Shown piece by piece: positions 44,476 through 53,060 of a stretch of 64,000 nt of DNA. The notes under the pieces were generated by a model. It did no database searches. It saw nothing but the letters and a program-made list of their open reading frames with translations, and had not been told where the DNA came from. Origin of the DNA: Sphingobacteriaceae bacterium DW12. GTDB lineage: Bacteria > Bacteroidota > Bacteroidia > Sphingobacteriales > Sphingobacteriaceae. How positions within the stretch are numbered: position 1 is the first letter of the stretch; each line of letters opens with the position of its first letter. The stretch lies in assembly GCA_000783305.1 (NCBI GenBank), contig JROE01000002.1, positions 248,001 to 312,000 of the forward strand. The letters run 5' to 3'. A program made the translations under genes and the position numbers.

Positions 44476-44476
44476 C

Positions 44477-45277
44477 TTATACCTCCTGTTCCTTTAAACG
44501 TAGGTAGCTCACACACCAGAAAAATAGTGTCAATACCACCCCCACTGCACACACTGCTTTTAAAACATTCGCCTCCTCTTGCCAAAATCCACCTCCCACC
44601 CATATGGTGTCTCTCGTGACCCGCTCCATTACAAACACGACAATACCAATCCAACAACCAATGAACACCATCAGGCTGATTGCCGTCTTGATATAATGAA
44701 AATTGCGAAATGCTAGCGATCCTAAGAGAAAAAGACTATTAAATAGAAAAGGTAAGAAAACAAAATATCCAAACTGCTCTGGCAGTTCCCTCTTAAAGAG
44801 ATAAGCAAGGTTGTCGATTACGACTACTGTACCATCTGCATTTGTATACGTGGTCGTGGACGTTGAGATTCCGCGAAGATAGGAGACAAAAGATAGGTCA
44901 ATTATATAGAACACCAAGATATAAGATGCAAACGCCAATAATACCGTATATACTATACTAACTAAAAATTTCTCCAATTTCGAGGCTGGAATTAGGAGTT
45001 CGATTATTGCCTTCGGCTTTTGCCCCATATCCGAGAAATAGTTACTGGCCATCATCGTCAGGAACAATAGGCCTAGAAACAGAAATAAAGGAATTCTAAA
45101 GTTCAAAGTTTGCGTCCAATTTCCCATATGCTCAAGTGCATCGGAGACCGCAAAAGCATAGAAAGTAATTATTATACCCACGACTACTGCCAATGAGATG
45201 AGGTATATTTTTCCAAAATTTATCCATTGCCTTCTGACCAAAAGATAAAATCTGTTAAAATCAAATGTATTATTCAT
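44477..45277 (-). CDS. ABC transporter permease
   Basis: 266 residues with about six membrane helices (IYLISLAVVVGIIITFYAFA; IPLFLFLGLLFLTMMASNYF; GYFVFLPFLFNSLFLLGSLA; AISLMVFIGCWIGIVVFVME). It pairs with the ATPase, whose gene overlaps its start by 8 bases. The substrate is unknown; small permeases beside YtrA-like regulators usually export peptides or antibiotics. No further identification is possible. Confidence 0.85.
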   Translation of the reverse strand: MNNTFDFNRFYLLVRRQWINFGKIYLISLAVVVGIIITFYAFAVSDALEHMGNWTQTLNFRIPLFLFLGLLFLTMMASNYFSDMGQKPKAIIELLIPASKLEKFLVSIVYTVLLAFASYILVFYIIDLSFVSYLRGISTSTTTYTNADGTVVVIDNLAYLFKRELPEQFGYFVFLPFLFNSLFLLGSLAFRNFHYIKTAISLMVFIGCWIGIVVFVMERVTRDTIWVGGGFWQEEANVLKAVCAVGVVLTLFFWCVSYLRLKEQEV

Positions 45278-46112
45278 GATGTGTTGTATTTAAAAGAGAA
45301 GTAATGCTGCTCTTTTTGGACAAAACAGCGTTAAAAAATAATTCCATATCCAGTCTAGAGTCCTCTTGATTGCTATTGATAGCAATGGTATTGAATCCAC
45401 CGAGCCCCTCCTCTACATACAGCGCAGTGCTATCCACCTCCTTGACTTTTTTGAACATCAATCTGTTGGTAATCTCCTCAATAGACGCACTCAAGGCTAC
45501 CTTCTGTTCATCTAGCAAAATAACGGTATCTATCAGATTATCCAAATCACGGACTTGATGCGTAGAGATGATGATGCAACAATCATCCGTCATTGCTGAA
45601 GCCATTATCTTCCTAAACTGTGCCTTTGATGGAATATCGAGACCGTTAGTCGGTTCGTCCATAATAATCAGTCGTGCTTTAGTCGCCAATCCAAAAGCGA
45701 TGATGTACTTTTTCTTTTGGCCATAACTCATTTCAGACAACTTTTGTTGGACAGGTATTTCGAATTCTGTCAGTAACTCGTGCAGATACTGATGGTCAAA
45801 ATAAGGGTAGAATGGAGCATTTACACTCACATAGCTTGATGACCTGACAGATGGTAGATGAAATTCTTCCGGAATAAAACTAATCTGTCGCAACAATGCA
45901 GGTTCACGTTTTCGCGGATCGTACCCCAATACCTCCAGCGAACCTGACCACGGATACACAAGGCCAGCAATGTTTTTCAACAACGTGGATTTACCAGCTC
46001 CATTTTTACCAAGTAGACCATAAATATGCCCCTCTTCCAGCTGCATACTCACATTCTTAAATAAAGGCTTTGCTTTATTATAGTTAAAATTTAGGTTTTT
46101 AATAGTTATCAT
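45270..46112 (-). CDS. ABC transporter ATP-binding protein
   Basis: 280 residues. Walker A GLLGKNGAGKSTLLKNIAGL, signature SYGQKKKYIIAFGLA, Walker B ARLIIMDEPTNGLD and the switch His in IIISTHQVRDLD are all present. It drives the adjoining permease. It is the first gene of a four-gene operon (ATPase, permease, GntR regulator, GIN-like protein). A near-perfect operator ends 2 bases before its ATG. Confidence 0.95.
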   Translation of the reverse strand: MITIKNLNFNYNKAKPLFKNVSMQLEEGHIYGLLGKNGAGKSTLLKNIAGLVYPWSGSLEVLGYDPRKREPALLRQISFIPEEFHLPSVRSSSYVSVNAPFYPYFDHQYLHELLTEFEIPVQQKLSEMSYGQKKKYIIAFGLATKARLIIMDEPTNGLDIPSKAQFRKIMASAMTDDCCIIISTHQVRDLDNLIDTVILLDEQKVALSASIEEITNRLMFKKVKEVDSTALYVEEGLGGFNTIAINSNQEDSRLDMELFFNAVLSKKSSITSLLNTTHHE

Positions 46113-46114
46113 AC

Positions 46115-46140
46115 TAGTGTACTATTTAAATAATACACTA
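46115..46140. promoter_or_regulatory. Operator for the GntR/YtrA-like regulator
   Basis: TAGTGTA (46115-46121) and TACACTA (46134-46140) flank a 12-base spacer that is itself symmetric; 12 of 13 pairs match. The AGTGTA...TACACT arms are like the YtrA operator described in Bacillus subtilis (from memory). The site lies two bases upstream of the ATPase start codon, so binding would block transcription start. Confidence 0.65.
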
Positions 46141-46316
46141 ATATAGTAACATAATTCGTATTCTATATAATTTCTTTAAAAAAAATCATTGTTATTATTT
46201 CAAGCTGTACTTCAAGCATATACAGCAATTAGATTCGTATCCCTAAAAATAACCGGTTTCGGGGATATCATAGCTGCTTTACAATACCCATATTTGCATC
46301 AGCAATCAAAATAAGA

Positions 46317-47693
46317 ATGAAGAGGATTACACTTACACTAACTGCACTGCTGATGTCCTGCGTAGCGACATACGCTCAAAACAAAATGTTCAAAATCGAG
46401 TATGGACCTGCGCTACCTGCTGAAGTAGCAGCCCAGCATCCGGATGAGATCCCTGAAATCCTATTTGAGGGGTGGGTCAACAAAGACTTAATTCGCTTTT
46501 ATACCCACGGCGAGTCACCGACCATACAGTTGACTAAAAAAGCTACTGGTCAATCCACTATACTCTACCCTTCACAAGAACTATACTACACACTTATTGG
46601 CGAACATGAAGCTGTGGCCAATGCTGCTACCGAGGATATGGAATTGGAGTATATCCCAGGCAAGCAAAAAACCATTGCCGGATATATCTGTAAGCTTGCT
46701 CAATTTGACTTGGGCAGCGATGAAGACACAGATGCACCATCTATTTTAGAGTTTTGGTACACGGAAGCCATTCCCACCATCTATTGGGGCGACTATGACT
46801 TTTTGAGGCAATTACCGGGTGCAGTACTGGAGATGAGTATAGGAGGTACAGGTATTATTGCAAATAAAGTCAGTCAAGATGAATTAAAAAATGAAGAGTT
46901 TGAGATTCCAGTAGACTATACCGAGGCGCAACCCGCGGCGGACATTGCAGACGATGTTACTGAACTGACCGAGGGGATTCACTCTTATTACAATGATGAC
47001 AACACCCTAGTTGGACTTCGCGATGCTGACGACAATATCATTACCGAAGCAATCTTTACCTCCATCGCAGTTTTTGATGGAGAGACAGGTATCGCTAGCG
47101 ATGGTAGTTACAACTACGGAACGATAGACAAAAAGGGCAAGACCGTTATTCCATTCAACTACAGTTACCTCGCATTTGATGAGAATTCTCAACAATATCT
47201 CTTTGGTAAAGGTGACTTTTTTGGACTTATGGATATAAATGGCCAAGAAATCATCCAGCCTAAGTATGAAATGGTATCCTTTATCAAAAACGGATATGCG
47301 AGTTTTCAACAGAATGAAAAGAACGGCTTATTAGACGCACAAGGAAAAGAAGTCGTACCCGCTCAGTATTCTTATATTGCTGACCACAACGCCAGTCACT
47401 TTATTGTCGTAGACGGAGAGTCTTACAGCTTACACACCATTAAAGGCCAGAAATCCCTTATCTCCGGTTTACAGCACATATCTACTACAGATGAGCCCAA
47501 TATATTTCTGGCATTGAAAGGCGACAAATATGGCTATTTAGATCAACATGGCAAAGTCCTAATCCCGTTCAAATATGGCTATGCTTCTATATTCACCAAT
47601 GGAGTAGCCACCGTTTCCCTCGACGATGATTTAGAAGACATGTTCATGATTGACACCAAAGGCCAAACTGTAGCTGCTACCGAGGTCGAATAA
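46317..47693 (+). CDS. Secreted protein with GLPGLI-like domain and C-terminal WG repeats
   Basis: 458 residues with a signal peptide (KRITLTLTALLMSCVATYAQ). Residues about 22-200 resemble the GLPGLI family, with KTIAGYICKLAQFDLG, LEFWYTEAIPTIYWGDYDF and LPGAVLEMSIG. From about 230 come WG-type beta repeats (NYGTIDKKGKTVIPFNYSYL; LFGKGDFFGLMDINGQEIIQ; KNGLLDAQGKEVVPAQYSYI; KYGYLDQHGKVLIPFKYGYA). Both parts are beta-rich and extracytoplasmic; WG repeats usually bind proteins. The joining of the two is unusual. It stands alone on the + strand. Confidence 0.8.
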   Translation: MKRITLTLTALLMSCVATYAQNKMFKIEYGPALPAEVAAQHPDEIPEILFEGWVNKDLIRFYTHGESPTIQLTKKATGQSTILYPSQELYYTLIGEHEAVANAATEDMELEYIPGKQKTIAGYICKLAQFDLGSDEDTDAPSILEFWYTEAIPTIYWGDYDFLRQLPGAVLEMSIGGTGIIANKVSQDELKNEEFEIPVDYTEAQPAADIADDVTELTEGIHSYYNDDNTLVGLRDADDNIITEAIFTSIAVFDGETGIASDGSYNYGTIDKKGKTVIPFNYSYLAFDENSQQYLFGKGDFFGLMDINGQEIIQPKYEMVSFIKNGYASFQQNEKNGLLDAQGKEVVPAQYSYIADHNASHFIVVDGESYSLHTIKGQKSLISGLQHISTTDEPNIFLALKGDKYGYLDQHGKVLIPFKYGYASIFTNGVATVSLDDDLEDMFMIDTKGQTVAATEVE

Positions 47694-47743
47694 TCGTTCC
47701 GAATAAAAAAATCAATATTTCTAAAACAAATTTGATTTTTGAC

Positions 47744-47862
47744 CGTTATACTAGTACAAAAAGGTTATTTGCAGACTTTACACATGCTATATAAAGTTCG
47801 GCGAATAATTTTAAACAATAGAAAGCCCAAGACTTAAAAATCTTGGGCTTTTGCTTTATACG
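47744..47862 (+). ncRNA. Repeated intergenic element, copy B, with intrinsic terminator
   Basis: Resembles copy A (43002-43118). It ends in a perfect 11-base stem (47822-47832 with 47841-47851, 8-base loop) and a T-run. Here a + strand gene ends 50 bases upstream, so it could simply be that gene's 3' end; the shared sequence before the hairpin speaks for more. Confidence 0.35.
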
Positions 47863-47877
47863 ATGATTCGACTTCTA

Positions 47878-48303
47878 TTACCCCAATTCCACCTCCATTC
47901 TGACGTACGCTATTGTCCTTTTCACAAACGGACTTCCTACAGACTTCATTCCAAACTTTTCGTAAAATGAACTCGCCTCTACCCGCGCATTACACCACAC
48001 GACCTGCCCTCCCATGCGATGGCAAAAATCGAATACAGCATTCAACAATCCAGTCCCTATACCCATCTGCTGAAAGGCAGATGATACCGCAAATTTGCGG
48101 AATTGAAAATCATCCCCCACTCGAAATACAGATATCACACCTATGATTTCCGAACCAACGTAGGCTGCAAAGTGCGTACCTTCATAATCATCATCAAGCT
48201 GCACATCCTTTAAGGATCCATCTGGATACAGCACTTCCAACCTTATTCTCCAGGTACGGGGTGCTGCGACCTGCTCAATCCATATTTCCTTTAATTCCTC
48301 CAT
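47878..48303 (-). CDS. GNAT-family N-acetyltransferase
   Basis: 141 residues, one GNAT domain: FAAYVGSEIIGVISVFRVGD, then the acetyl-CoA motif FAVSSAFQQMGIGTGLLNAV (Q-x-x-G-x-G) and the C-terminal EASSFYEKFGMKSVGSPFVK. The acceptor is unknown. It is downstream of the barstar-like gene on the same strand, 58 bases away. It is not close to the first GNAT protein of the window. Confidence 0.88.
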   Translation of the reverse strand: MEELKEIWIEQVAAPRTWRIRLEVLYPDGSLKDVQLDDDYEGTHFAAYVGSEIIGVISVFRVGDDFQFRKFAVSSAFQQMGIGTGLLNAVFDFCHRMGGQVVWCNARVEASSFYEKFGMKSVGSPFVKRTIAYVRMEVELG

Positions 48304-48361
48304 AAGATAGTCGTATCTTTTGAATTTTACACGTGGTCCACACCAACCCTCCAGATGTCGG

Positions 48362-48760
48362 TCACTTTAGTTCCAAAACCAACTTCGGGTGTTCCCCAAT
48401 GATGTCGACGATGATTTCAAAATAGGTCAAGCCATTTCCTCTCCGTAGCTCCTCAAGCTTCTCTTTGAATAGTGCAATATTGTAAGTCGGGCCTAGTTTC
48501 AATTTCTCCAGATAATAGTGCTCCGTAGCCGCATAGCCAAGTGCTTCCTTACTCTTCTCAGCAGCCACCCAGATCAAGTGAGGCTTATCAACGTCCTTTA
48601 ATGCTCCAAATCCTCCATATAATAAGTCATTAAAGGCATCCAAACTGTTGCCTATTTTCCAATCTTCACCCTGCATGAATACCCTATTGATTTCATCGTA
48701 GAACGATGCTATATCTTGAATACGATGCCCATCAATCACAAAATCATGATGCTTATCCAT
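48362..48760 (-). CDS. Barstar-family protein (ribonuclease inhibitor-like)
   Basis: 132 residues, slightly longer than barstar. The family pattern is clear: FVIDGHRIQDIASFYDEINR, then IGNSLDAFNDLLYGGFG and HLIWVAAEKSKEALG. Barstar binds and blocks barnase-type ribonucleases inside the cell. No barnase- or toxin-like gene is seen next to it: the neighbours are a GNAT gene and a lipoprotein. It may protect against ribonuclease toxins of rivals, or the partner may be elsewhere. Confidence 0.8.
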   Translation of the reverse strand: MDKHHDFVIDGHRIQDIASFYDEINRVFMQGEDWKIGNSLDAFNDLLYGGFGALKDVDKPHLIWVAAEKSKEALGYAATEHYYLEKLKLGPTYNIALFKEKLEELRRGNGLTYFEIIVDIIGEHPKLVLELK

Positions 48761-48780
48761 ATATTAAAAGCTATATTTCA

Positions 48781-49260
48781 CTAATTTAACGGCTTCCATT
48801 TCAAGCGATACAGCAATTCATCCATATGCGCATAAAATGTTGACAATTCAGGCGTCCCTCTATTCCCATAGTCATTTATTTTCTTGCTCGATCCCCCTTC
48901 ATAGACGACAGCCGTATTCACAGACGGCAGATCAGTGACATTACGGCTTCCATAACTATCCTCCAAAGAGCCAAATTTCATATCCTGTAACATCTTGAAA
49001 ACCGTATGGAGCTCCTTCGGACTCACCGAGGCGATATACTTACCTTGAAGTTTGTTTTTTAAATGATTCTGTGCGTCCAGGGTTGCTTTACCATCCTTGT
49101 CTATTGATAGGGTATATATCGGGCAAAAACCGAAGCACGGTGTCCTTGACATCGTCACCACACTTATTTCATGCACGCTATCACCCCTTACATTTTTATA
49201 GTTTTTACACGAAAACAATAAAAAACAGGCGATTACCAATCCTAAATACTTCATAGTCAT
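48781..49260 (-). CDS. DUF6438-type lipoprotein
   Basis: 159 residues with a lipobox ending LLFSC. The DUF6438 signature TPCFGFCPIYTLSIDKDG follows at about residue 39, with two cysteines that may form a disulfide. Members are small exported proteins of unknown function. It lies 20 bases upstream of the barstar-like gene, so the pair may be co-transcribed. Confidence 0.8.
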   Translation of the reverse strand: MTMKYLGLVIACFLLFSCKNYKNVRGDSVHEISVVTMSRTPCFGFCPIYTLSIDKDGKATLDAQNHLKNKLQGKYIASVSPKELHTVFKMLQDMKFGSLEDSYGSRNVTDLPSVNTAVVYEGGSSKKINDYGNRGTPELSTFYAHMDELLYRLKWKPLN

Positions 49261-49399
49261 TTTTTAAGATCATATGCACCAAAAACACTGCCAAACCCGA
49301 CTCCTAGGCAACTATGCTATTTTTCATGATGAACATCGATTGCAATTCCGAGATTGACCTTTCACGAATAGCGCTCATCCATTTGGCAGATGGCACCTT

Positions 49400-50395
49400 T
49401 TACAGCAATGCGTTGGGCGTAGACACAGATTGTCCATTCCCCAATTCGCGCACATTCAGAAGTGTTGTTTCCGCAATTTGTGTCAGCGCCTCCTCAGTAA
49501 AAAAGGCCTGATGAGCTGTAATCAACACATTTGGAAAGCTCATAAGTCGCTGCAAAACATCATCTTCTATGATAGTCCCAGAGAGATCCTTGAAGAATAT
49601 TTTCTCCTCTTGCTCATAGACATCTATTCCCAATGCACCTATTTTTTTTGTCTTAAGCCCCTCGATAACAGCATTCGTATTTATCAATGCCCCCCTGCTT
49701 GTATTAATTAGCGTCACCCCATTCTTCATCTGCTTCAAGGCAACTTCATTAATGAGATAACGATTCTCCGGTGTCAATGGGCAATGCAGCGAAATAATAT
49801 CCGACTCCGCATACACTTCTTCCAAACTGGTATAGGTCACCCCTTCAGCTGACAAGTGTTCATCAATATACAAGTCATAGGCCAAGATACGACACCCAAA
49901 CCCCAGCGCTATCTTACAGAAAGCCTTTCCAATCTGCCCTGTGCCTATCACTCCCATAGTCTTCCCATAGAGATTAAATCCCAATAATCCCTGTAACGAA
50001 AAGTTCTGCTCACGTACCCGATTATAAGCCTTGTGCGTCTTCCGATTGAGCGTCAATAACATGGCAAATGCATGTTCCGCCACCGCTTCCGGTGAGTAGG
50101 CTGGTACTCTACACACTGACAGACCATATTCATGCGCCGCCTCCAGGTCTACATTATTGAATCCTGCACATCTCAAAGCAATAATTTTCACGCCTTTAGC
50201 CGCCAGTATAGCTATAACTTCACGTGTCACTTTATCGTTCACAAACACACATACCGCATCTACATTATCCACCACATTCACGATGTGTGGTCCCAGATGA
50301 GTATCATAGAATTCAAAAGAAAATAGGCTATCGGTATTGACCAATTGAAAAAAATCACGGTCATAAGGTTGAGTTGAAAAAAAAGCTATCCGCAT
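49400..50395 (-). CDS. ldhA: D-2-hydroxyacid dehydrogenase, probably D-lactate dehydrogenase
   Basis: 331 residues from the ATG at 50395, where the protein begins RIAFFSTQPYDRDFF, the normal start of D-lactate dehydrogenases; frames reaching to 50494 add an unlikely leader. NAD-binding motif GVIGTGQIGKAF, catalytic Arg in NTSRGALIN, Glu in the following segment, and His in TAHQAFFT. It interconverts pyruvate and D-lactate with NADH. It is encoded 35 bases after a lipoprotein gene on the same strand. The gene symbol is inferred from family resemblance. Confidence 0.9.
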   Translation of the reverse strand: MRIAFFSTQPYDRDFFQLVNTDSLFSFEFYDTHLGPHIVNVVDNVDAVCVFVNDKVTREVIAILAAKGVKIIALRCAGFNNVDLEAAHEYGLSVCRVPAYSPEAVAEHAFAMLLTLNRKTHKAYNRVREQNFSLQGLLGFNLYGKTMGVIGTGQIGKAFCKIALGFGCRILAYDLYIDEHLSAEGVTYTSLEEVYAESDIISLHCPLTPENRYLINEVALKQMKNGVTLINTSRGALINTNAVIEGLKTKKIGALGIDVYEQEEKIFFKDLSGTIIEDDVLQRLMSFPNVLITAHQAFFTEEALTQIAETTLLNVRELGNGQSVSTPNALL

Positions 50396-50430
50396 TATAT
50401 CCTCATAAATTTTGGTTATAGGTTGTCCTT

Positions 50431-51066
50431 CTATTTCAGGGGAAGTTCCTGCACAAGTACTTGATATCCGTTGTATCCCATTGTTCCTTTCCATTTACCA
50501 TTCACAACAATGTGCTTGCCCGTATTCTTATCTACAAAATCAGCTTTGAACGAACAGGTCAGTAGGTATCTATCCACATATCTCTCCAAAATCAGCTTCG
50601 AATATGGCTTAACCTTTAAAGTAAGGACGGATGCTCCCCCCGTCTTGTAGGGTGCCTCTTCAGGTTCCGAAGACATCCGAAATTTAGTGTTTTGATATAT
50701 CGGATTACCCTTTATTTCCAAGTCTTTAGGAACGTTCACTTCATATTTCGCTATAGGTAAATCAGGGGGAACATACCCTACAGTATCATCCACAAAAAAT
50801 TGGGAGGTCAAGAGCAGTTCGTCAAAGCTCTCTTCATATTGCAGCTCACTGAGGGTATTTCCAAAATTTGGGAGCTCACTGCCTGTCAACTTAATAGTCA
50901 CCGTGTCAATTCCATCCCCCTTCGCCATATAATAGCTCAAATCCTTCAATTCATAGTCACTATCTACAACCTCCTTAAAATCATCTACCTCATCTTTCGA
51001 ACATGCATAGAATAACACTGATATTAAAGCGATAAAAATAGGAATATGATTAATTTTCCAGGTCAT
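50431..51066 (-). CDS. Hypothetical lipoprotein, 211 aa
   Basis: 211 residues. A signal peptide ends in VLFYAC, so it is probably a lipoprotein. The mature part is acidic at first (SKDEVDDFKEVVDSDYELKD) and then beta-rich. No family is recognised. It is downstream of the TPR/LuxR gene (76-base gap) and upstream of the dehydrogenase. Confidence 0.65.
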   Translation of the reverse strand: MTWKINHIPIFIALISVLFYACSKDEVDDFKEVVDSDYELKDLSYYMAKGDGIDTVTIKLTGSELPNFGNTLSELQYEESFDELLLTSQFFVDDTVGYVPPDLPIAKYEVNVPKDLEIKGNPIYQNTKFRMSSEPEEAPYKTGGASVLTLKVKPYSKLILERYVDRYLLTCSFKADFVDKNTGKHIVVNGKWKGTMGYNGYQVLVQELPLK

Positions 51067-51142
51067 GGCATGTATCGGTTAAATAAGTCAACGTTTAAAT
51101 TTAAAGAAAATATTCTTAAAACGTGACAAATTCAGTGATATT

Positions 51143-52378
51143 TTATTGAAAAACAAAATTAGACTTCAGCTCCGAGCGACTATCTATTTCCAAAATTTCG
51201 TATATCAATTTAAGATGATATTTCACCGTATTCTCCGAAATATGAAGCGCCACCCCTATTTCTTTATTTGTTTTGTCCTGATTCACAAGTTCAATAATTT
51301 CGCGTTGTCGCTTTGTCAGCACATGGTTTTCCAGCTTCGCCTTTGACTCGCCTTGTTCATTCAACCCTTGTGTCATATTTTGCAATGTAATGCGCATTCT
51401 CGCATTTTCATTTTCAACCAATACCCTTTTCTGTACACTCGTCTTATGCAGCTTCCAAAGTGTGATCAACAGTAAAGCCAATACGACAGCAAGACTTATC
51501 AGATAGTATCGAAAATTCCTCTCGCTGCTCAACTCCAAGCCCTGCCTTTGCTGTAGCAATTCGTTCTCTAGGATATTTAACTTGCCAGCTTGATTATTTG
51601 CATCATACTTAGTCCTTGCTTTACTCACACGTTTCTGAGCGTACAACGCATGCTCATAATCTTTTTTAGATTCGTAGTAGCGCGTGATGGTCTCCTCCAT
51701 GATGATGATATAGATATCCATGTGATACTTGTTCGCATAGGACATCCCCCTTTCGTAAGCTTCGATCACTTTTTCAGGAGCATTAATTTCCCCATACAAT
51801 GCCACCTTCACTCTGTAGATATTTGGCAAATGCTTTGGATTATGGTCTTTAATCAACGCAATTGCCCGATCTAGATAGCGATCGGCATTCTCATATTCCT
51901 TATCTCGCATAGCTCTAATCCCCAGTATCGTCACGAAAGTAGCTTGAGTCTCTTCATCAAGTAGGTGGAGCTTCTCTTGATTCACCATCTTAAAAAGCCG
52001 ATCAAACTCCTGCTCTTTCTGCAGGTCGAAATAGACAAACAGCTGCTCCACCAGCACGCGCATTTCAGCCTCCTCCCGATGTTGGCTAACAGCTGCCTGC
52101 TTCAATGCCAAATCCAGATTACTCAAGGCTCCAGAATAGTTATATAGACGCTTGTAAGTGAGCGACTTTTGTAAGTAAGCGTGATACTTATCGTAAGATG
52201 TGGATGCCGAGCTACTGATTATTTCCTCCAATCGAAGGATGGATGCCTCATATTGATGTCGATCATTCAATTCCGAAATCTCGCGATGCAACTCCATCGG
52301 ATTAAACGTTTGTGCATGCACACCCCCCACGGTCACGAATATAAAAACAGCAATAATTAGTCTATACAATTCTGTCAT
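51143..52378 (-). CDS. Membrane-anchored TPR protein with C-terminal LuxR-type HTH
   Basis: 411 residues. A signal peptide or first membrane segment (LYRLIIAVFIFVTVGGVHAQ) precedes TPR-like helical repeats (about 30-270). A membrane helix (YYLISLAVVLALLLITLWKL, about 290) is followed by a short coiled linker. The GerE-type HTH is cytoplasmic: LTKRQREIIELVNQDKTNKE with IGVALHISENTVKYHLKLIY. This places the sensing repeats outside and the DNA-binding domain inside, a one-component membrane regulator. Its signal and targets are unknown. Confidence 0.88.
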   Translation of the reverse strand: MTELYRLIIAVFIFVTVGGVHAQTFNPMELHREISELNDRHQYEASILRLEEIISSSASTSYDKYHAYLQKSLTYKRLYNYSGALSNLDLALKQAAVSQHREEAEMRVLVEQLFVYFDLQKEQEFDRLFKMVNQEKLHLLDEETQATFVTILGIRAMRDKEYENADRYLDRAIALIKDHNPKHLPNIYRVKVALYGEINAPEKVIEAYERGMSYANKYHMDIYIIIMEETITRYYESKKDYEHALYAQKRVSKARTKYDANNQAGKLNILENELLQQRQGLELSSERNFRYYLISLAVVLALLLITLWKLHKTSVQKRVLVENENARMRITLQNMTQGLNEQGESKAKLENHVLTKRQREIIELVNQDKTNKEIGVALHISENTVKYHLKLIYEILEIDSRSELKSNFVFQ

Positions 52379-52790
52379 ATCTGTTTGATAATCTTTACAT
52401 TTTGTTCCCCATTTCCCTTACATCACCCCTCATCTAGGAACTTCTGTTAAATAGGCGACCCCAAAATTAAGTTTTTTATTAAGAAAATATAGAATTATTA
52501 AACATTATACCCCGAATTCATCTATCAACTCTTTACTGCATTTATGTCCAGCCCATCAAGCCCTCACAAGTCATGACTCACAAACAACTGACGGACAATA
52601 CATTAAACACCACCCACCCCTAAAAAGGTGGTACACTACCCTTTTTAATACTCACCACTACCCGACTACTACCCACGCATTGTTAGGATTGTCCCCAAAT
52701 TTAATCGATTTTTGGAGTAACCTTATTGAGAGACAACATCCTATATGGAAGTCAATCATCAGGATTTACACGACCCAATAATTTCCTAGC
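52379..52790. other. Intergenic region between the LuxR/TPR gene and the small ORF
   Basis: 412 bases, divergent promoters expected. An imperfect inverted repeat (52622-52647, AAAAAGGTGG ... ACCCTTTTT type) could be a weak bidirectional terminator or an operator. No open frame is supported. Confidence 0.3.
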
Positions 52791-53006
52791 ATGAAAAAGA
52801 TATTTGAACTTGTTATTTATGAAGAGGGCGATCTACGTAAAGAACGATATGTATTAGAAGGCGAAAGCTTAAATTCGCCATACCAATCACCCGCAGACAA
52901 AGGCATCGCTTCTGCAATGGCATTTCTCCAAAAACATCGGTCGAATGCATCTGCCTTGCCTACACAACTAAGGATAAAGCATACGAATATGCTCGCGGAG
53001 GCATAA
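52791..53006 (+). CDS. Small hypothetical protein, 71 aa
   Basis: 71 residues starting KKIFELVIYEEGDLRKERYV, with no signal peptide; the second half is helical. It has its own upstream region and a bidirectional terminator right after it, which supports a real gene. No family is recognised. Confidence 0.5.
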   Translation: MKKIFELVIYEEGDLRKERYVLEGESLNSPYQSPADKGIASAMAFLQKHRSNASALPTQLRIKHTNMLAEA

Positions 53007-53037
53007 AAAAGACACCCATTAAGAACAGGGTGCCTTT
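53005..53037. terminator. Bidirectional terminator between the small ORF and the Dcu gene
   Basis: AAAGACACCC and GGGTGCCTTT pair with one mismatch across ten bases. A T-run follows on the minus strand (TCTTTTTTATGC), so it ends mainly the aspartase/Dcu message. Confidence 0.6.
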
Positions 53038-53060
53038 GTAAACAATTGACGAATAACAAA

